Shown: in pieces, positions 50,520-58,941 of the stretch
How positions within the stretch are numbered: the stretch's first letter is position 1
Layout of the letters: every line of letters starts with the position of its first letter
Source of the DNA: Turneriella sp.
GTDB taxonomy: Bacteria > Spirochaetota > Leptospiria > Turneriellales > Turneriellaceae
Assembly (NCBI GenBank): GCA_019186965.1
Contig: JABARV010000015.1
Location: 124,001-188,000 of the forward strand
DNA: 64,000 bases
Direction: 5' to 3'
The notes under the pieces: generated by a model
The model's database searches: none
What the model saw: only the letters and a program-made list of their open reading frames with translations
What the model was told of the DNA's origin: nothing
Position numbers and translations under genes: made by a program

Positions 50520-51080
50520 GTGAAGTCGATATTTTACTTTTTATGCGCCTTGTGCTTTGTTGCTTTGGCAGAGGATAATAAGCCAACGCTACGAAAAAAT
50601 TTTGCCGACAAGGGCGTCTTTGAAATTGGCGGTCGTGCGGAGCTAAGTTACCGTTCTACAGAACGCGGCGCAGGTTTGGGTAACGAGGCTCAAGGCTCGC
50701 TTTATCTAGCGCCGCAAATGGGTTATTTTTTAACACAAAGTTTCGAGATAAGCCTTTTCCCCACTTTGGGCGTAAATTTTTACGATAACCGTCCAACAGA
50801 AACTTCGTATGGGGCAATGCTGTCGCCTGCTTACATACTACCGTACTTGCGTCCATTTTATCCTTACGTCGAAGGCCTTGTTGGAAGTTCTTTGGGTAAA
50901 ACGAACCAAACGCTCAGCCTTGGCGCAGGTGTTGGCCTTAAAATTGTAATTTTGGAAAATGCGCTATTAAAAATTGGGTTTACGTACCTTAACAACGATA
51001 AAAGATCCCGCGTCGATTCAAGCGTGTACGAAGTAGAAAATACGCTTAACTTTTCGTTAGGGTTTGGAATATTCTTGTAA
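50520..51080 (+). CDS. Small outer-membrane beta-barrel (OmpX/OmpW-like)
   Basis: A GTG at 50520 starts 186 codons. Signal peptide about 1-18 (FVALAEDN). The mature part is an eight-strand type barrel: GVFEIGGRAELSYRSTERGA, then LYLAPQMGYFLTQSFEISLF, LPYLRPFYPYVEGLVGSSLG, LGAGVGLKIVILENALLKIG and ENTLNFSLGFGIFL at the end. The length fits small barrels of about 170 residues. It is 39 bases downstream of the EAL-like gene. Ligand or role not readable. Confidence 0.8.
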   Translation: MKSIFYFLCALCFVALAEDNKPTLRKNFADKGVFEIGGRAELSYRSTERGAGLGNEAQGSLYLAPQMGYFLTQSFEISLFPTLGVNFYDNRPTETSYGAMLSPAYILPYLRPFYPYVEGLVGSSLGKTNQTLSLGAGVGLKIVILENALLKIGFTYLNNDKRSRVDSSVYEVENTLNFSLGFGIFL

Positions 51081-51081
51081 T

Positions 51082-51447
51082 TTAATCGCTCTTTCTTTTG
51101 CAATCATTTACAGGGGTGTAATCGTCGGTAATGCTAATGTAGCCGTTATGGATTTCAGCGTAGTAGGTGACCTCACTTTCACAGTCGTTTGTAATACGCG
51201 TTGTAATGTTGCTTGTTGCGAAAGTTTCTGTTGTCGTGAATGCTTTAAGCGAAACGGTTTCTCCCTCTTCGGCGGTATAAGTGTAAGGAAGTGACTGTAC
51301 TTCGATACTTTGCCTACCTTCTGCCTTTATACAAACGCCACTCCTGCCGCTTGCGTCGGTAATGCGGATTGCCGCACGTTTTTCTAAAAGTGCGCATCCA
51401 AAAAGGTTTGGCAAAACAAAAAACAAAGTGAGGGTATGCTTCTTCAT
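51082..51447 (-). CDS. Small lipoprotein
   Basis: I start at the ATG at 51447 (MKKHTLTLFF), preceded by GGTGGTAA; the frame could start 84 bases earlier inside the upstream gene. The 121-residue product has a lipobox NLFGC with Cys18. The mature part is a Thr/Glu-rich beta protein with two Cys pairs (SGVCIKAEG; NDCESE; VNDCKRK), probably disulfide-linked. I do not recognise a family. It follows the small membrane protein gene by one base on the same strand, and is convergent with the small barrel gene, one base apart. Confidence 0.65.
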   Translation of the reverse strand: MKKHTLTLFFVLPNLFGCALLEKRAAIRITDASGRSGVCIKAEGRQSIEVQSLPYTYTAEEGETVSLKAFTTTETFATSNITTRITNDCESEVTYYAEIHNGYISITDDYTPVNDCKRKSD

Positions 51448-51448
51448 T

Positions 51449-51829
51449 TTACCACCTAAATGCGGGAAGGTTGAAATTCCAATTGGGCATATTGTTTTCA
51501 AATATATTGGGTAACTGTCCTTGAGTCTCAAAAAAAGAGATAGATGGTCCTTTTAAAGTTTGGTTCTCAAATGCATACGCGGATGTCTTTTTAAAAAGTG
51601 AATCTTTCATGTAGTAAAAAAGGCCAATCGCAAGAACGACGGTAACGCCAATGATGATAAGCGAAGAGGAGAGTTTTGGGTCTAAAGACCAGCTGGGCTT
51701 AGAAGAAGAGCTGCTGCTTGTTGTCGATGTTGCGCACGAAGCCAGTATAGAAGCCGGCGGATTGCATTCGCTCCAGAGGGGGCCAAGAGATAAAGTAATA
51801 ACCAATAACAGAGAGATAATCCGGTACAT
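51449..51829 (-). CDS. Exported or membrane protein with Ser-rich linker
   Basis: I start at the ATG at 51829 (MYRIISLLLVITL), giving 126 residues. A signal peptide (1-18, PLWSEC) is followed by a Ser/Thr stretch (TSTTSSSSSSKPSWS), then one transmembrane helix (about 56-74, SSSLIIIGVTVVLAIGLFYYM) and a Phe/Asn-rich tail (FENNMPNWNFNLPAFRW). A Cys20 near the signal end could be a lipidation site. I do not recognise a family. It is coupled to the small lipoprotein gene downstream and is divergent from carA, with the 88-base space between starts holding both promoters. Confidence 0.6.
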   Translation of the reverse strand: MYRIISLLLVITLSLGPLWSECNPPASILASCATSTTSSSSSSKPSWSLDPKLSSSLIIIGVTVVLAIGLFYYMKDSLFKKTSAYAFENQTLKGPSISFFETQGQLPNIFENNMPNWNFNLPAFRW

Positions 51830-51917
51830 ACGCAACTTTTAGACTGTGTGACGGTTGGTCAATCGATGTATTATCTTAACGCTGTACCCAAGGTCTAAAA
51901 AATTGGAAACGGCAAAT

Positions 51918-53063
51918 ATGCCAGAGGATAATTGCGGAGTACTCGTTTTTTCTGATGGAACAACTTTCAAAGGAAAACTTTTCGGCTGGGTAGCAAAGCG
52001 TGAAAGCTTTGGTGAAGCTGTCTTTCAAACTGCAATGTCGGGGTACCAAGAAAGTCTCACCGACCCCAGTTATCGAGGGCAAATCGTTTGCTTTACATAC
52101 CCGTCGTTTGGAAATTACGGCGTTAACCAAAGCGACATGGAATCCAAAAAAATTTGGCTTTCAGGAGTTGTTGTACGCGACCTTTGTGAAATACCAAGCA
52201 ATTTTAGCGCAACCATGACAGTCGACGAATTTTTAAAATCACAAAAGACCATCGCGCTTACGGGTGTCGATACACGCGCTGTAGTGCGAAAAATTCGGGA
52301 AGGCGGAGCGCAAACCGCAGGGATTTTTGCATGCCCAGAAAATACATCTACAGCAGAGCTTGTCGCCAAAGTAAAAGCGCAGCCTTCAATGGATGGACAA
52401 AACCTCGTTAAGGACTTTGATGGAGTAGATGGGAATATTTTTGTAAAAAAATACCTTACACAAAACAATGTAAATACCAAAAGTTTAATTCCTATTGCAG
52501 TTCTTGACTTTGGGATTAAATACAACATCTTGCGCGAACTTATCCGTGCAGGTTTTTATCCCACTGTCTACGCTGGCGATATTGCGTTAGGTACACAAAA
52601 AGGTTTTAGTGTTGACTCTTACCATGGGTTTTTTTTCTCCAATGGGCCTGGAGATCCGTCGGTTGTCCAAAACGGGATTAAAAACATAAAAATGCTAATG
52701 GAAACGGGGAAGCCGTGTTTGGGAATTTGCCTTGGGCACCAGATGCTTGCGTTGGCTTTGGGGGCGAAAACGTATAAACTAAAATTTGGCCACCACGGGG
52801 GTAATCAGCCTGTTAAGACAGACTACCGTAAACAAGTCATTATTACCTCGCAAAACCATGGCTTTGCCGTCGACGAGGCGTCGCTAAAAAAAGTAACCGC
52901 AGCAGGCGCTAAATTCGAAGTGAATGCGAACGACTTGAGCGCAGAGGGTTTTCGTGTTATTAACGACCGCCATAAAATTATGAGCGTGCAGTACCACCCC
53001 GAGGCGGCGCCCGGGCCGCACGACGCAGCGGTTGTGTTTAAAGAATTCCACGCGCTTTTCTAA
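51918..53063 (+). CDS. carA: Carbamoyl-phosphate synthase small subunit
   Basis: I start at the ATG at 51918 (MPEDNCGVLVF), 63 bases inside a longer open frame. The enzyme subunit hydrolyses glutamine and channels ammonia to CarB for arginine and pyrimidine synthesis. The 381-residue product has the N-terminal synthase domain (KRESFGEAVFQTAMSGYQES) and the class I glutaminase triad: Cys271 in CLGICLGHQM, His360 and Glu362 in YHPEAAPG. GSP-like HHGGNQPV is present. carB is not adjacent. A terminator follows at 53106-53131, so carA is transcribed alone. Confidence 0.95.
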   Translation: MPEDNCGVLVFSDGTTFKGKLFGWVAKRESFGEAVFQTAMSGYQESLTDPSYRGQIVCFTYPSFGNYGVNQSDMESKKIWLSGVVVRDLCEIPSNFSATMTVDEFLKSQKTIALTGVDTRAVVRKIREGGAQTAGIFACPENTSTAELVAKVKAQPSMDGQNLVKDFDGVDGNIFVKKYLTQNNVNTKSLIPIAVLDFGIKYNILRELIRAGFYPTVYAGDIALGTQKGFSVDSYHGFFFSNGPGDPSVVQNGIKNIKMLMETGKPCLGICLGHQMLALALGAKTYKLKFGHHGGNQPVKTDYRKQVIITSQNHGFAVDEASLKKVTAAGAKFEVNANDLSAEGFRVINDRHKIMSVQYHPEAAPGPHDAAVVFKEFHALF

Positions 53064-53105
53064 ATGATTGACGGCGCGTTTCGCTGCTCTGCACTGGCGT
53101 GTTGG

Positions 53106-53131
53106 AAAGTGGCGTTTGCCGCTTTTTTTTT
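53106..53131 (+). terminator. Rho-independent terminator of carA
   Basis: An 8-bp stem (AAAGTGGC and GCCGCTTT, one G-T pair, four-base loop GTTT) is followed by a run of nine T from 53123. It stands 43 bases after the carA stop and 64 bases before rimP, so it separates the two transcription units and the rimP-nusA-infB-rbfA promoter must lie in the remaining gap. Confidence 0.8.
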
Positions 53132-53194
53132 GAGACCTCAAGATTAAAGCGGATTTGCCTGCTGGTACAAACATAGGCAAAAAGCAGTCGACCG

Positions 53195-53725
53195 ATGAAT
53201 ATCGTAGAAATAACAGAACGACAAATTACAGAACGTGTGAAAGCAACTTTGCCCAAAGAGCTAAAACTGCACAAAATAACTTTTTTCCATAGTAAAGGAA
53301 ATATGCGTATCGCGGTGGAACTCGACAAACCGGCAGATCCATACGGTTCGGTAAATATCCGCGAATGCGAAGCATATTCGCGTGCACTTAAAGAAAGTCT
53401 CGATACGTACGAAAGTACAAGCGGGGTTAACCTTAACTATTCGCTTGAGGTGTCGTCTGCGGGCGCTGAGCGTGAGCTTTCTTCTCTTGAAGAAGTTAAA
53501 AGGTTTATGGCGCTGCCGCTGTCGGTTGTCTATAGCGACGAGGCGGGTAAAGTACGTACCGAAGTGCTGAGCGTACTTTCCATCGAGAACGAGGTGATGA
53601 CTTTTAAATTGGCGGATTGCAAATGGAACCGCAAAGAGTTAACGCAGAAAAAAATTTTAGCCGCTACCCCTTTCCACGTTTCATGGAATAGTATAAAAAA
53701 AATTCGACTACACGTAGATATTTAA
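53195..53725 (+). CDS. rimP: Ribosome maturation factor RimP
   Basis: RimP assists 30S subunit assembly. The 176-residue product has the N-terminal alpha/beta domain (LHKITFFHSKGNMRIAVELD, then INIRECEAYSRALKESLD-like CEAYSRALKESLD) and the conserved YSLEVSSAGAERELSS motif (LEVSSPGxxRPL in the family) followed by the beta-barrel C-terminal domain. It heads the standard rimP-nusA-infB-rbfA order, with nusA 22 bases downstream. Length is slightly longer than the usual 150-160. Confidence 0.9.
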   Translation: MNIVEITERQITERVKATLPKELKLHKITFFHSKGNMRIAVELDKPADPYGSVNIRECEAYSRALKESLDTYESTSGVNLNYSLEVSSAGAERELSSLEEVKRFMALPLSVVYSDEAGKVRTEVLSVLSIENEVMTFKLADCKWNRKELTQKKILAATPFHVSWNSIKKIRLHVDI

Positions 53726-53747
53726 GGGGATAATTTTAAGGAGATAT

Positions 53748-55157
53748 ATGGCACGAGCAAAAAAAGCGAGCGCAGAAAAAAAACGCTCATTCTTTGAAGA
53801 TATTCAGCAAGTAACACAGGACAAAGGATTCGACCGACAAGAAATTTTAGAAATAGTTGAAGCTGCGCTCATCGCTGCGTATAAACGAAAATACCGCACC
53901 ACCGATAACGTGCGTGTTGTCATGGATAAAGATAAAGACGATGTATTCGTAGTTGCCAAACGCATAGTTGTCGATAGCGTCGTGCTTCCCGGAATGCAAA
54001 TTCTTTTAAAAGACGCAAAAAAGCTCCAAGACGATGTTAAGGTAGGCGATGAAATTGATGTTGTCGAATATCCTCTCGAGTTTGGGCGCATTGCCGCGCA
54101 AGCTGCAATGCAGGTTGTAGCGCAACGTTTACGGCAACTCGAACATAATAAAATTCGCGAAGCGTACGAAAGTAAAATTGGCGAAATTATGAACGGCTTT
54201 ATTTTGCGTAAACGCGGCGAAACCGTCTACGTCGATTTGGGTAAAGTCGAGGCGATTATGCCGATTAAGCACCAAATACCTAAAGAACGCTACCGCGTAG
54301 AAGATAAAATTAAAGTGTTACTGCATTCTATCGAACAAGATAAAGGCGGGGGGCCTTTGCGCGTTATTGTTTCCCGTGCGGATAGGCAATTTGTACAAAG
54401 ACTTTTCGAAAAAGAAGTGCCAGAAATTTTTGAAAAAATTGTAACAATAAAAACAATCGGACGTATACCGGGAGAGCGCAGTAAAGTTGTCGTTGCATCC
54501 GAGAGGCAAAACGTCGACCCAGTGGGTGCCTGCGTGGGAGTGCGCGGAGTACGTATTCAAGCCATTGTGCGTGAGTTGGGTACAGAGCGCATCGACATCG
54601 TCGAGTGGTCTGCTGACCCACGTGAGCTTATTACAAATGCCTTAACCCCTGCAACGCCCAGTTTAGTAAAGGTAGATACGCAAAGCCGCGAAGCGCTTGC
54701 GGTTGTCCCCGATAAAGACCTTGCGATTGCCATCGGCCGCGAAGGCACAAACGTTAAAATTGCTTCTTACGTGACGGGGTACAAAATCGACGTGAAGTCA
54801 GAATCTCAATTTTCGCAAGAGATGTCTTCTCCCGAGGCGCGTAAAAGACTCGACGAAATTTTTGATGTTACCGTTCCCGAAGAGCAACCAACGGAAGAAG
54901 TGGGTACACCTTTAACTGCACTACCTGGGCTTGCAGCGCGTATCATTCGTATATTAAAAGAAAACAACATCAAATATATTGAAGATTTGGTGTCGATGGA
55001 CGAAGAACAACTTGTCAATATAGAAGGTATTGGGCGAGCGACAGCGAAACGAATTATGGAAATTATTTCTGAGAACGTAGAGTTTGAGGAAGGCGAAGAA
55101 AAAGAAGAAGGAGAAACTCAAGGGGCTCAAGAACTTGACGCGACGCCTAAAGGCTAA
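53748..55157 (+). CDS. nusA: Transcription termination/antitermination factor NusA
   Basis: The 469-residue product has an N-terminal RNA polymerase-binding domain (1-125), S1 (about 135-200, GEIMNGFILRKRGETVYVDL), KH1/KH2 (about 205-355, EVPEIFEKIVTIKTIGRIPG, ERSKVVVASE and AIAIGREGTNVKIASYVTGY) and a C-terminal helix-hairpin-helix (ALPGLAARIIRILKENNIKY, then GIGRATAKRIMEI). The acidic tail is common. A strong ribosome site, AAGGAG, lies six bases before the ATG. Confidence 0.97.
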   Translation: MARAKKASAEKKRSFFEDIQQVTQDKGFDRQEILEIVEAALIAAYKRKYRTTDNVRVVMDKDKDDVFVVAKRIVVDSVVLPGMQILLKDAKKLQDDVKVGDEIDVVEYPLEFGRIAAQAAMQVVAQRLRQLEHNKIREAYESKIGEIMNGFILRKRGETVYVDLGKVEAIMPIKHQIPKERYRVEDKIKVLLHSIEQDKGGGPLRVIVSRADRQFVQRLFEKEVPEIFEKIVTIKTIGRIPGERSKVVVASERQNVDPVGACVGVRGVRIQAIVRELGTERIDIVEWSADPRELITNALTPATPSLVKVDTQSREALAVVPDKDLAIAIGREGTNVKIASYVTGYKIDVKSESQFSQEMSSPEARKRLDEIFDVTVPEEQPTEEVGTPLTALPGLAARIIRILKENNIKYIEDLVSMDEEQLVNIEGIGRATAKRIMEIISENVEFEEGEEKEEGETQGAQELDATPKG

Positions 55158-55189
55158 GTCAAGTCATCCCTAAGGAACTAAAAGCGCGC

Positions 55190-57400
55190 ATGGCACAAAA
55201 AATAAAAGTAACGCCCAAAAAAATCGTGCTCAAGAGCAATGCCTCTAAAGATTCGATTGCGGGTAAAATTAGCGCGCAGAAAGTTCGCGAAGATAATCTG
55301 CGGGAAGAAGCACGAAAACAAGATACACCTGTAGAGCCTGCGCAAAGTACAAGCCAACGCCCTCAACAACAAACGCAGGCAAAGAAATCTGTCGAATTAC
55401 GGCAGCCTCCGCGTGCGCGTACTGTGTTTGTGCAAGACGAAAGGCAACCAAAGACAGAAGCCGAAGAGCGTGAAGTAAAAAAAAGTCCTGTAACAAAACA
55501 AGGACAGGATGCAAAAAAGAAATCAAACCTTCGTGAAGATATTTTAAGAAAAGAAGAGCATAAAAAGTTCTTTATTGGGCAAAAACCGAAAGATAAAAAG
55601 AAGCCAGAACTTACTCCAAGCGTTTCGTCGGTTCCGTCAAAAATAAAAATTACCGAATTTGTCCAAGTTGGCGAATTGGCAAAAAAACTTAACGTACGTG
55701 CGCCAGAGATTATTGCAAAACTCATGGCAATGGGTGTGATGGCGACAATTACCCAATCTATCGACGCCGAAACAGCGACTCTTTTAGCGTCTGAATACGA
55801 TTGCCAAATAGAAGTAATATCACTCTACGAAGAAACCCTTATCCAAGAAGAAATAGATAAACCAGAAGATCTTGTAAACCGTCCGCCCGTTGTTACGATA
55901 ATGGGCCATGTCGACCATGGTAAAACAAAACTTTTGGATGCATTACGCCATGCGGATGTCGCTGCGAGCGAAGCCGGTGGAATTACACAGCATATTGGTG
56001 CATACCAAGTGACGCGTCCCAAAGGAAAAATTACCTTTTTGGATACCCCTGGCCACGCGGCGTTTTCTGCAATGCGTGCACGCGGTGCGCAAGTAACAGA
56101 TATTGTCGTTCTTGTTGTTGCTGCCGACGACGGCGTAATGCCACAAACAGAAGAAGCAATATCGCACGCAAAAGACGCTGAGGTACCTATTATTGTTGCC
56201 ATTAATAAAATAGATAAGCCTACAGCAAACGTCGATCGTATAAAACAAGACCTTGCGAAATTTAATCTTTTACCCGAAGACTGGGGAGGAACCACTCCTT
56301 TCGTGCCTATATCCGCGTTGCAAAAGCTTAACCTTGACGCCTTAGAAGACGCAATTTTAGCCCAAGCTGAAATTATGGAAGTACGCGCAAACCCTAAGAA
56401 GCATGCTGTAGGCACCGTTGTCGAAGCAAAGCTCGACCAAGGCCGTGGGCCTGTTGCTACAATACTTGTACGCAACGGAACCCTCCACGTGGGAGATCCT
56501 TTTGTTGTAGGTTTAGAAGGCGGAAAAATCCGTGCGATGTACAACGACAAAGGACAAACCATAAAAGAGGCAGGGCCAGCAACGCCTGTCGAAATTTTAG
56601 GCCTTTCGGGAGTTCCCAATTCTGGCGACGTACTCAACGTGATGGCGTCAGAAAGGGAAGCGCGAGAAATTGCAGACAAACGGCAAGAATTAGCACGCCA
56701 GCAACAAGCGCAACAAGTTAAAAAAGTAAAACTCGAAAACTTTGACGCGACGATTGAAGAAGGCAAGCTCAAAGAATACAAAGTCATTATTAAAGGGGAC
56801 GTCAAAGGTTCGGTTGAAGCCCTTACTGCAGCGTTAGAGAAAATGTCGAACGATGAAATTCGCGTGAGGGTCATTATGGGCTCTACGGGCGAGATTACCG
56901 AAAGCGATGTTATGCTTGCTTCTGCCGCAAAAGCGACGATTATTACGTTTAACGTGCGTGCGAACGCAAAAGTGCGTGACGTTGCTTCAAAAGAAGGCGT
57001 CGAAATTAAAAATTACAATATCATCTACCAAGCAATCGATGACATGAAACTTGCGTTAGGCGGCCTCTTGTCGCCCGATGTTTCTGAGAAAATAAGCGGT
57101 GAAGCAGAAGTACGCCAGGTGTTCAAAATTTCTGGAATGGGAACTGTGGCAGGTTCTATAGTGCGTGCAGGGGTTATCAAACGCTCGAATCCTGTTCGTG
57201 TGCTTCGCGAAGGTACCGTTGTGTATACCGGTTCTCTTAAATCGCTCAAACGATTCCAAGACGATGCGAGCGAAGTTAAAGAAGGTTACGAATGCGGTAT
57301 CTTGGTCGAAAACTTTAACGACATCAAAGTCGGGGACATCATCGAATCTTTTGAAAAAGTCGAAACCCAACGCGTTTTTGAAGAAACGCCAGCAACGTGA
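55190..57400 (+). CDS. infB: Translation initiation factor IF-2
   Basis: The 736-residue product has a basic, Lys/Gln/Glu-rich disordered N-terminus (about 1-150), an IF2-N helical segment (about 155-210, VGELAKKLNVRAPEIIAKLM), the GTPase core from about 232 (GHVDHGKTKLL G1, DTPGHAAF G3, NKID G4) and domains II-IV with the C-terminal initiator-tRNA binding region (FEEGYECGILVEN-type). rbfA begins with GTG overlapping its stop by four bases. Only short of common IF-2 in its N-terminal region. Confidence 0.97.
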   Translation: MAQKIKVTPKKIVLKSNASKDSIAGKISAQKVREDNLREEARKQDTPVEPAQSTSQRPQQQTQAKKSVELRQPPRARTVFVQDERQPKTEAEEREVKKSPVTKQGQDAKKKSNLREDILRKEEHKKFFIGQKPKDKKKPELTPSVSSVPSKIKITEFVQVGELAKKLNVRAPEIIAKLMAMGVMATITQSIDAETATLLASEYDCQIEVISLYEETLIQEEIDKPEDLVNRPPVVTIMGHVDHGKTKLLDALRHADVAASEAGGITQHIGAYQVTRPKGKITFLDTPGHAAFSAMRARGAQVTDIVVLVVAADDGVMPQTEEAISHAKDAEVPIIVAINKIDKPTANVDRIKQDLAKFNLLPEDWGGTTPFVPISALQKLNLDALEDAILAQAEIMEVRANPKKHAVGTVVEAKLDQGRGPVATILVRNGTLHVGDPFVVGLEGGKIRAMYNDKGQTIKEAGPATPVEILGLSGVPNSGDVLNVMASEREAREIADKRQELARQQQAQQVKKVKLENFDATIEEGKLKEYKVIIKGDVKGSVEALTAALEKMSNDEIRVRVIMGSTGEITESDVMLASAAKATIITFNVRANAKVRDVASKEGVEIKNYNIIYQAIDDMKLALGGLLSPDVSEKISGEAEVRQVFKISGMGTVAGSIVRAGVIKRSNPVRVLREGTVVYTGSLKSLKRFQDDASEVKEGYECGILVENFNDIKVGDIIESFEKVETQRVFEETPAT

Positions 57401-57810
57401 ACGACGTTAAACGGCTACGCTTACAAAACCAAATTTTTCGTTTTGTAGCAACGTACTACCAAAAAACTTCTGGTGCAAAAAATGCGCGTGCGACTTTAGA
57501 AAATAGCGAAAAAGCAAAAGGCCATAACCCATTTGTAAGCGCGGATTTATCCAAGTTTACGGAACAAGTTGCCGATTACTGCACGTTTACCCGCTGTGAA
57601 CTTTCTGCAGATGGTTCTTTTGCAAAAATTTTTGTAAGTATTTGGGGAACCCAAAAAGAACAGGAGCGTATTTTAAAAGAAATTAAGCGCCTTGTTCCAG
57701 AAATGCGTACGCGTATTGCAAAAAATATCCGCATGCAAGCAATACCGCAGCTTACAATAATTCAAGACCATTCGTTTGAAAAAGCAACCCATATTGATAA
57801 GCTGATTTAG
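57397..57810 (+). CDS. rbfA: 30S ribosome-binding factor RbfA
   Basis: The 137-residue product starts at GTG 57397 within the infB stop (GTGA). The KH-like fold is present: NQIFRFVATYYQKTSG, CTFTRCELSADGSFAKIFVS (strand pair typical of RbfA), ILKEIKRLVPEMRTRIAKNI and MQAIPQLTIIQDHSFEKATH. RbfA acts in late 16S maturation and cold adaptation. It ends the operon; a hairpin with a T-rich tail follows. Confidence 0.9.
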   Translation: MNDVKRLRLQNQIFRFVATYYQKTSGAKNARATLENSEKAKGHNPFVSADLSKFTEQVADYCTFTRCELSADGSFAKIFVSIWGTQKEQERILKEIKRLVPEMRTRIAKNIRMQAIPQLTIIQDHSFEKATHIDKLI

Positions 57811-57835
57811 CGAACCAACGGTTCACGCTTTTATT
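57810..57835. terminator. Possible terminator between rbfA and convergent SGNH gene
   Basis: GAACC and GGTTC (57812-57816 and 57820-57824) form a five-pair stem with a three-base loop, possibly extended by GCG/CGC with a small bulge, and are followed by a T-rich tract. The tract also encodes the end of the convergent esterase gene, so the position is right for a terminator of rbfA. Confidence 0.45.
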
Positions 57836-58511
57836 TTTTGAATTTTGCGTACGCAGCCAAAATGCGTGGCATTTCTTTTTTGAGGCGATCGGCCATCATT
57901 CTTTTACCGACCTGTGTCGGGTGCAAACCATCGGGAAGAAGTTGGCGGAATTCATCGCGGGGTAAATCAAAATCTAAAGCGAAATCGATTGTTAAAAATG
58001 CCGAAGACAAAATACGCTCGCGCAAATCTTGGAGTTTTTCTTCTGCTTTTGGCCATACCATGGGAATAGGTAGGGCGACAACGGGTAGAATGTCGCGGGC
58101 TAAAAGGTCATTTGCCATTTTTTGGATATCCGCCATCATTTCTTTGGTTGTGCGCCCTTGGTTTGCGTCGTTAGTGCCCCCCATGATAATACAAATTGAA
58201 GGATGCACGGGAATAACGTCGGTAGGGAGGCGTTTGAGCATGTTGTTTAATGTCGAACCGTTGACGCCTCGGTTAATAATGCGCATGCCGGTCTCGGAGG
58301 AAACCATTTCTGTCCATGATTTTCCGTTTGGGTATCCCCATGTAATAGAATCGCCTAAAGCAACAATTGTCAATGCGTCGTTACGTACATCGCTTCCTTG
58401 TGGACTTTTCATTGGATAAAGAAACGGCAGAAAAAAGCACAAAGCAACCGCAGAATGGAAAATTTTATTCCTGGTGACCGTTTTTTGGATTGTTTTTTTA
58501 ATTATTTTCAT
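57831..58511 (-). CDS. Exported SGNH/GDSL hydrolase
   Basis: The 226-residue product has an N-terminal signal or anchor (about 17-34, FHSAVALCFFLPFLYPM) and all four SGNH blocks: Ser55 in ALGDSITWG, Gly in RGVNGST, Asn114 in GGTNDANQ and Asp194/His197 in DGLHPTQ. It is an esterase, lipase or polysaccharide/peptidoglycan acetylesterase acting outside the cytosol. The substrate is not readable. It is convergent with rbfA and is followed upstream by the MITE-like element, which begins 83 bases from its start. Confidence 0.88.
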   Translation of the reverse strand: MKIIKKTIQKTVTRNKIFHSAVALCFFLPFLYPMKSPQGSDVRNDALTIVALGDSITWGYPNGKSWTEMVSSETGMRIINRGVNGSTLNNMLKRLPTDVIPVHPSICIIMGGTNDANQGRTTKEMMADIQKMANDLLARDILPVVALPIPMVWPKAEEKLQDLRERILSSAFLTIDFALDFDLPRDEFRQLLPDGLHPTQVGKRMMADRLKKEMPRILAAYAKFKK

Positions 58512-58593
58512 CTTGTGCCTATAACAACCACTCGGCAGCGAAACCTGACAAGTTTAGCAAATTGTGGTGTCACGTCAACTTTTAAGAGTTTAT

Positions 58594-58852
58594 AGAGCCT
58601 CATGCGCCAACTCGCTGGAGCAATTTTTTTGAGAGTTTTTGTACGCTATTTTGCACAAATTCCCCCGCCAAAGCGGCGTGCAACGCCGTGAGGGGCGCTT
58701 TGGCCGACGGCAAATCGTTCCCGATTTGCTCTGCGAGGGGCAAAGACGCCCAAATTTGTGCAAAATTTCGCACTTTTAAGCGAACCGCGTACAAAAATTC
58801 TCAAAAAAATTGCCTCTTCATAAACACTACACGAGTTGGCGCATGAGGCTCT
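58594..58852. mobile_element. 259-bp MITE-like, deeply palindromic element
   Basis: The ends are perfect 21-bp inverted repeats (58594-58614, AGAGCCTCATGCGCCAACTC plus G, and 58832-58852). Inside them two more pairs of arms match: 58621-58646 with 58787-58812 (25 of 26 positions) and 58648-58661 with 58753-58766 (14 of 14). The centre holds two perfect hairpins: 58667-58675/58696-58704, enclosing a nested 5-bp stem (58675-58679/58683-58687), and 58710-58717/58722-58729. The left and right halves therefore can fold into one long branched structure. No open frame of a transposase lies inside. No clear target-site duplication is seen. Related single ends occur at 46.6 and 47.5 kb. It occupies most of the 430-base gap between the SGNH gene and aroA-cmk. 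It could be a MITE or a conserved structured RNA element. Confidence 0.75.
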
Positions 58853-58941
58853 TTACCTCCTGAAAAATTGTGCGCCCTTTTAGGCACCCCTACAGCTAAA
58901 AGGTTTACGGTGTCTTTCGTTCTTAGCGTGCGTTTATCTGG

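Noticed and set aside
53064-53194. Riboswitch or S15-like leader before rimP
   Set aside because: The only clear structure is the terminator of carA; the rest shows no conserved fold I can name.
55825-56874. Long open frame of 349 codons on the minus strand within infB
   Set aside because: It is antisense to a well-conserved gene, has no ribosome site and its product resembles no protein; the same holds for long antisense frames inside rpsA and the alginate-type barrel.
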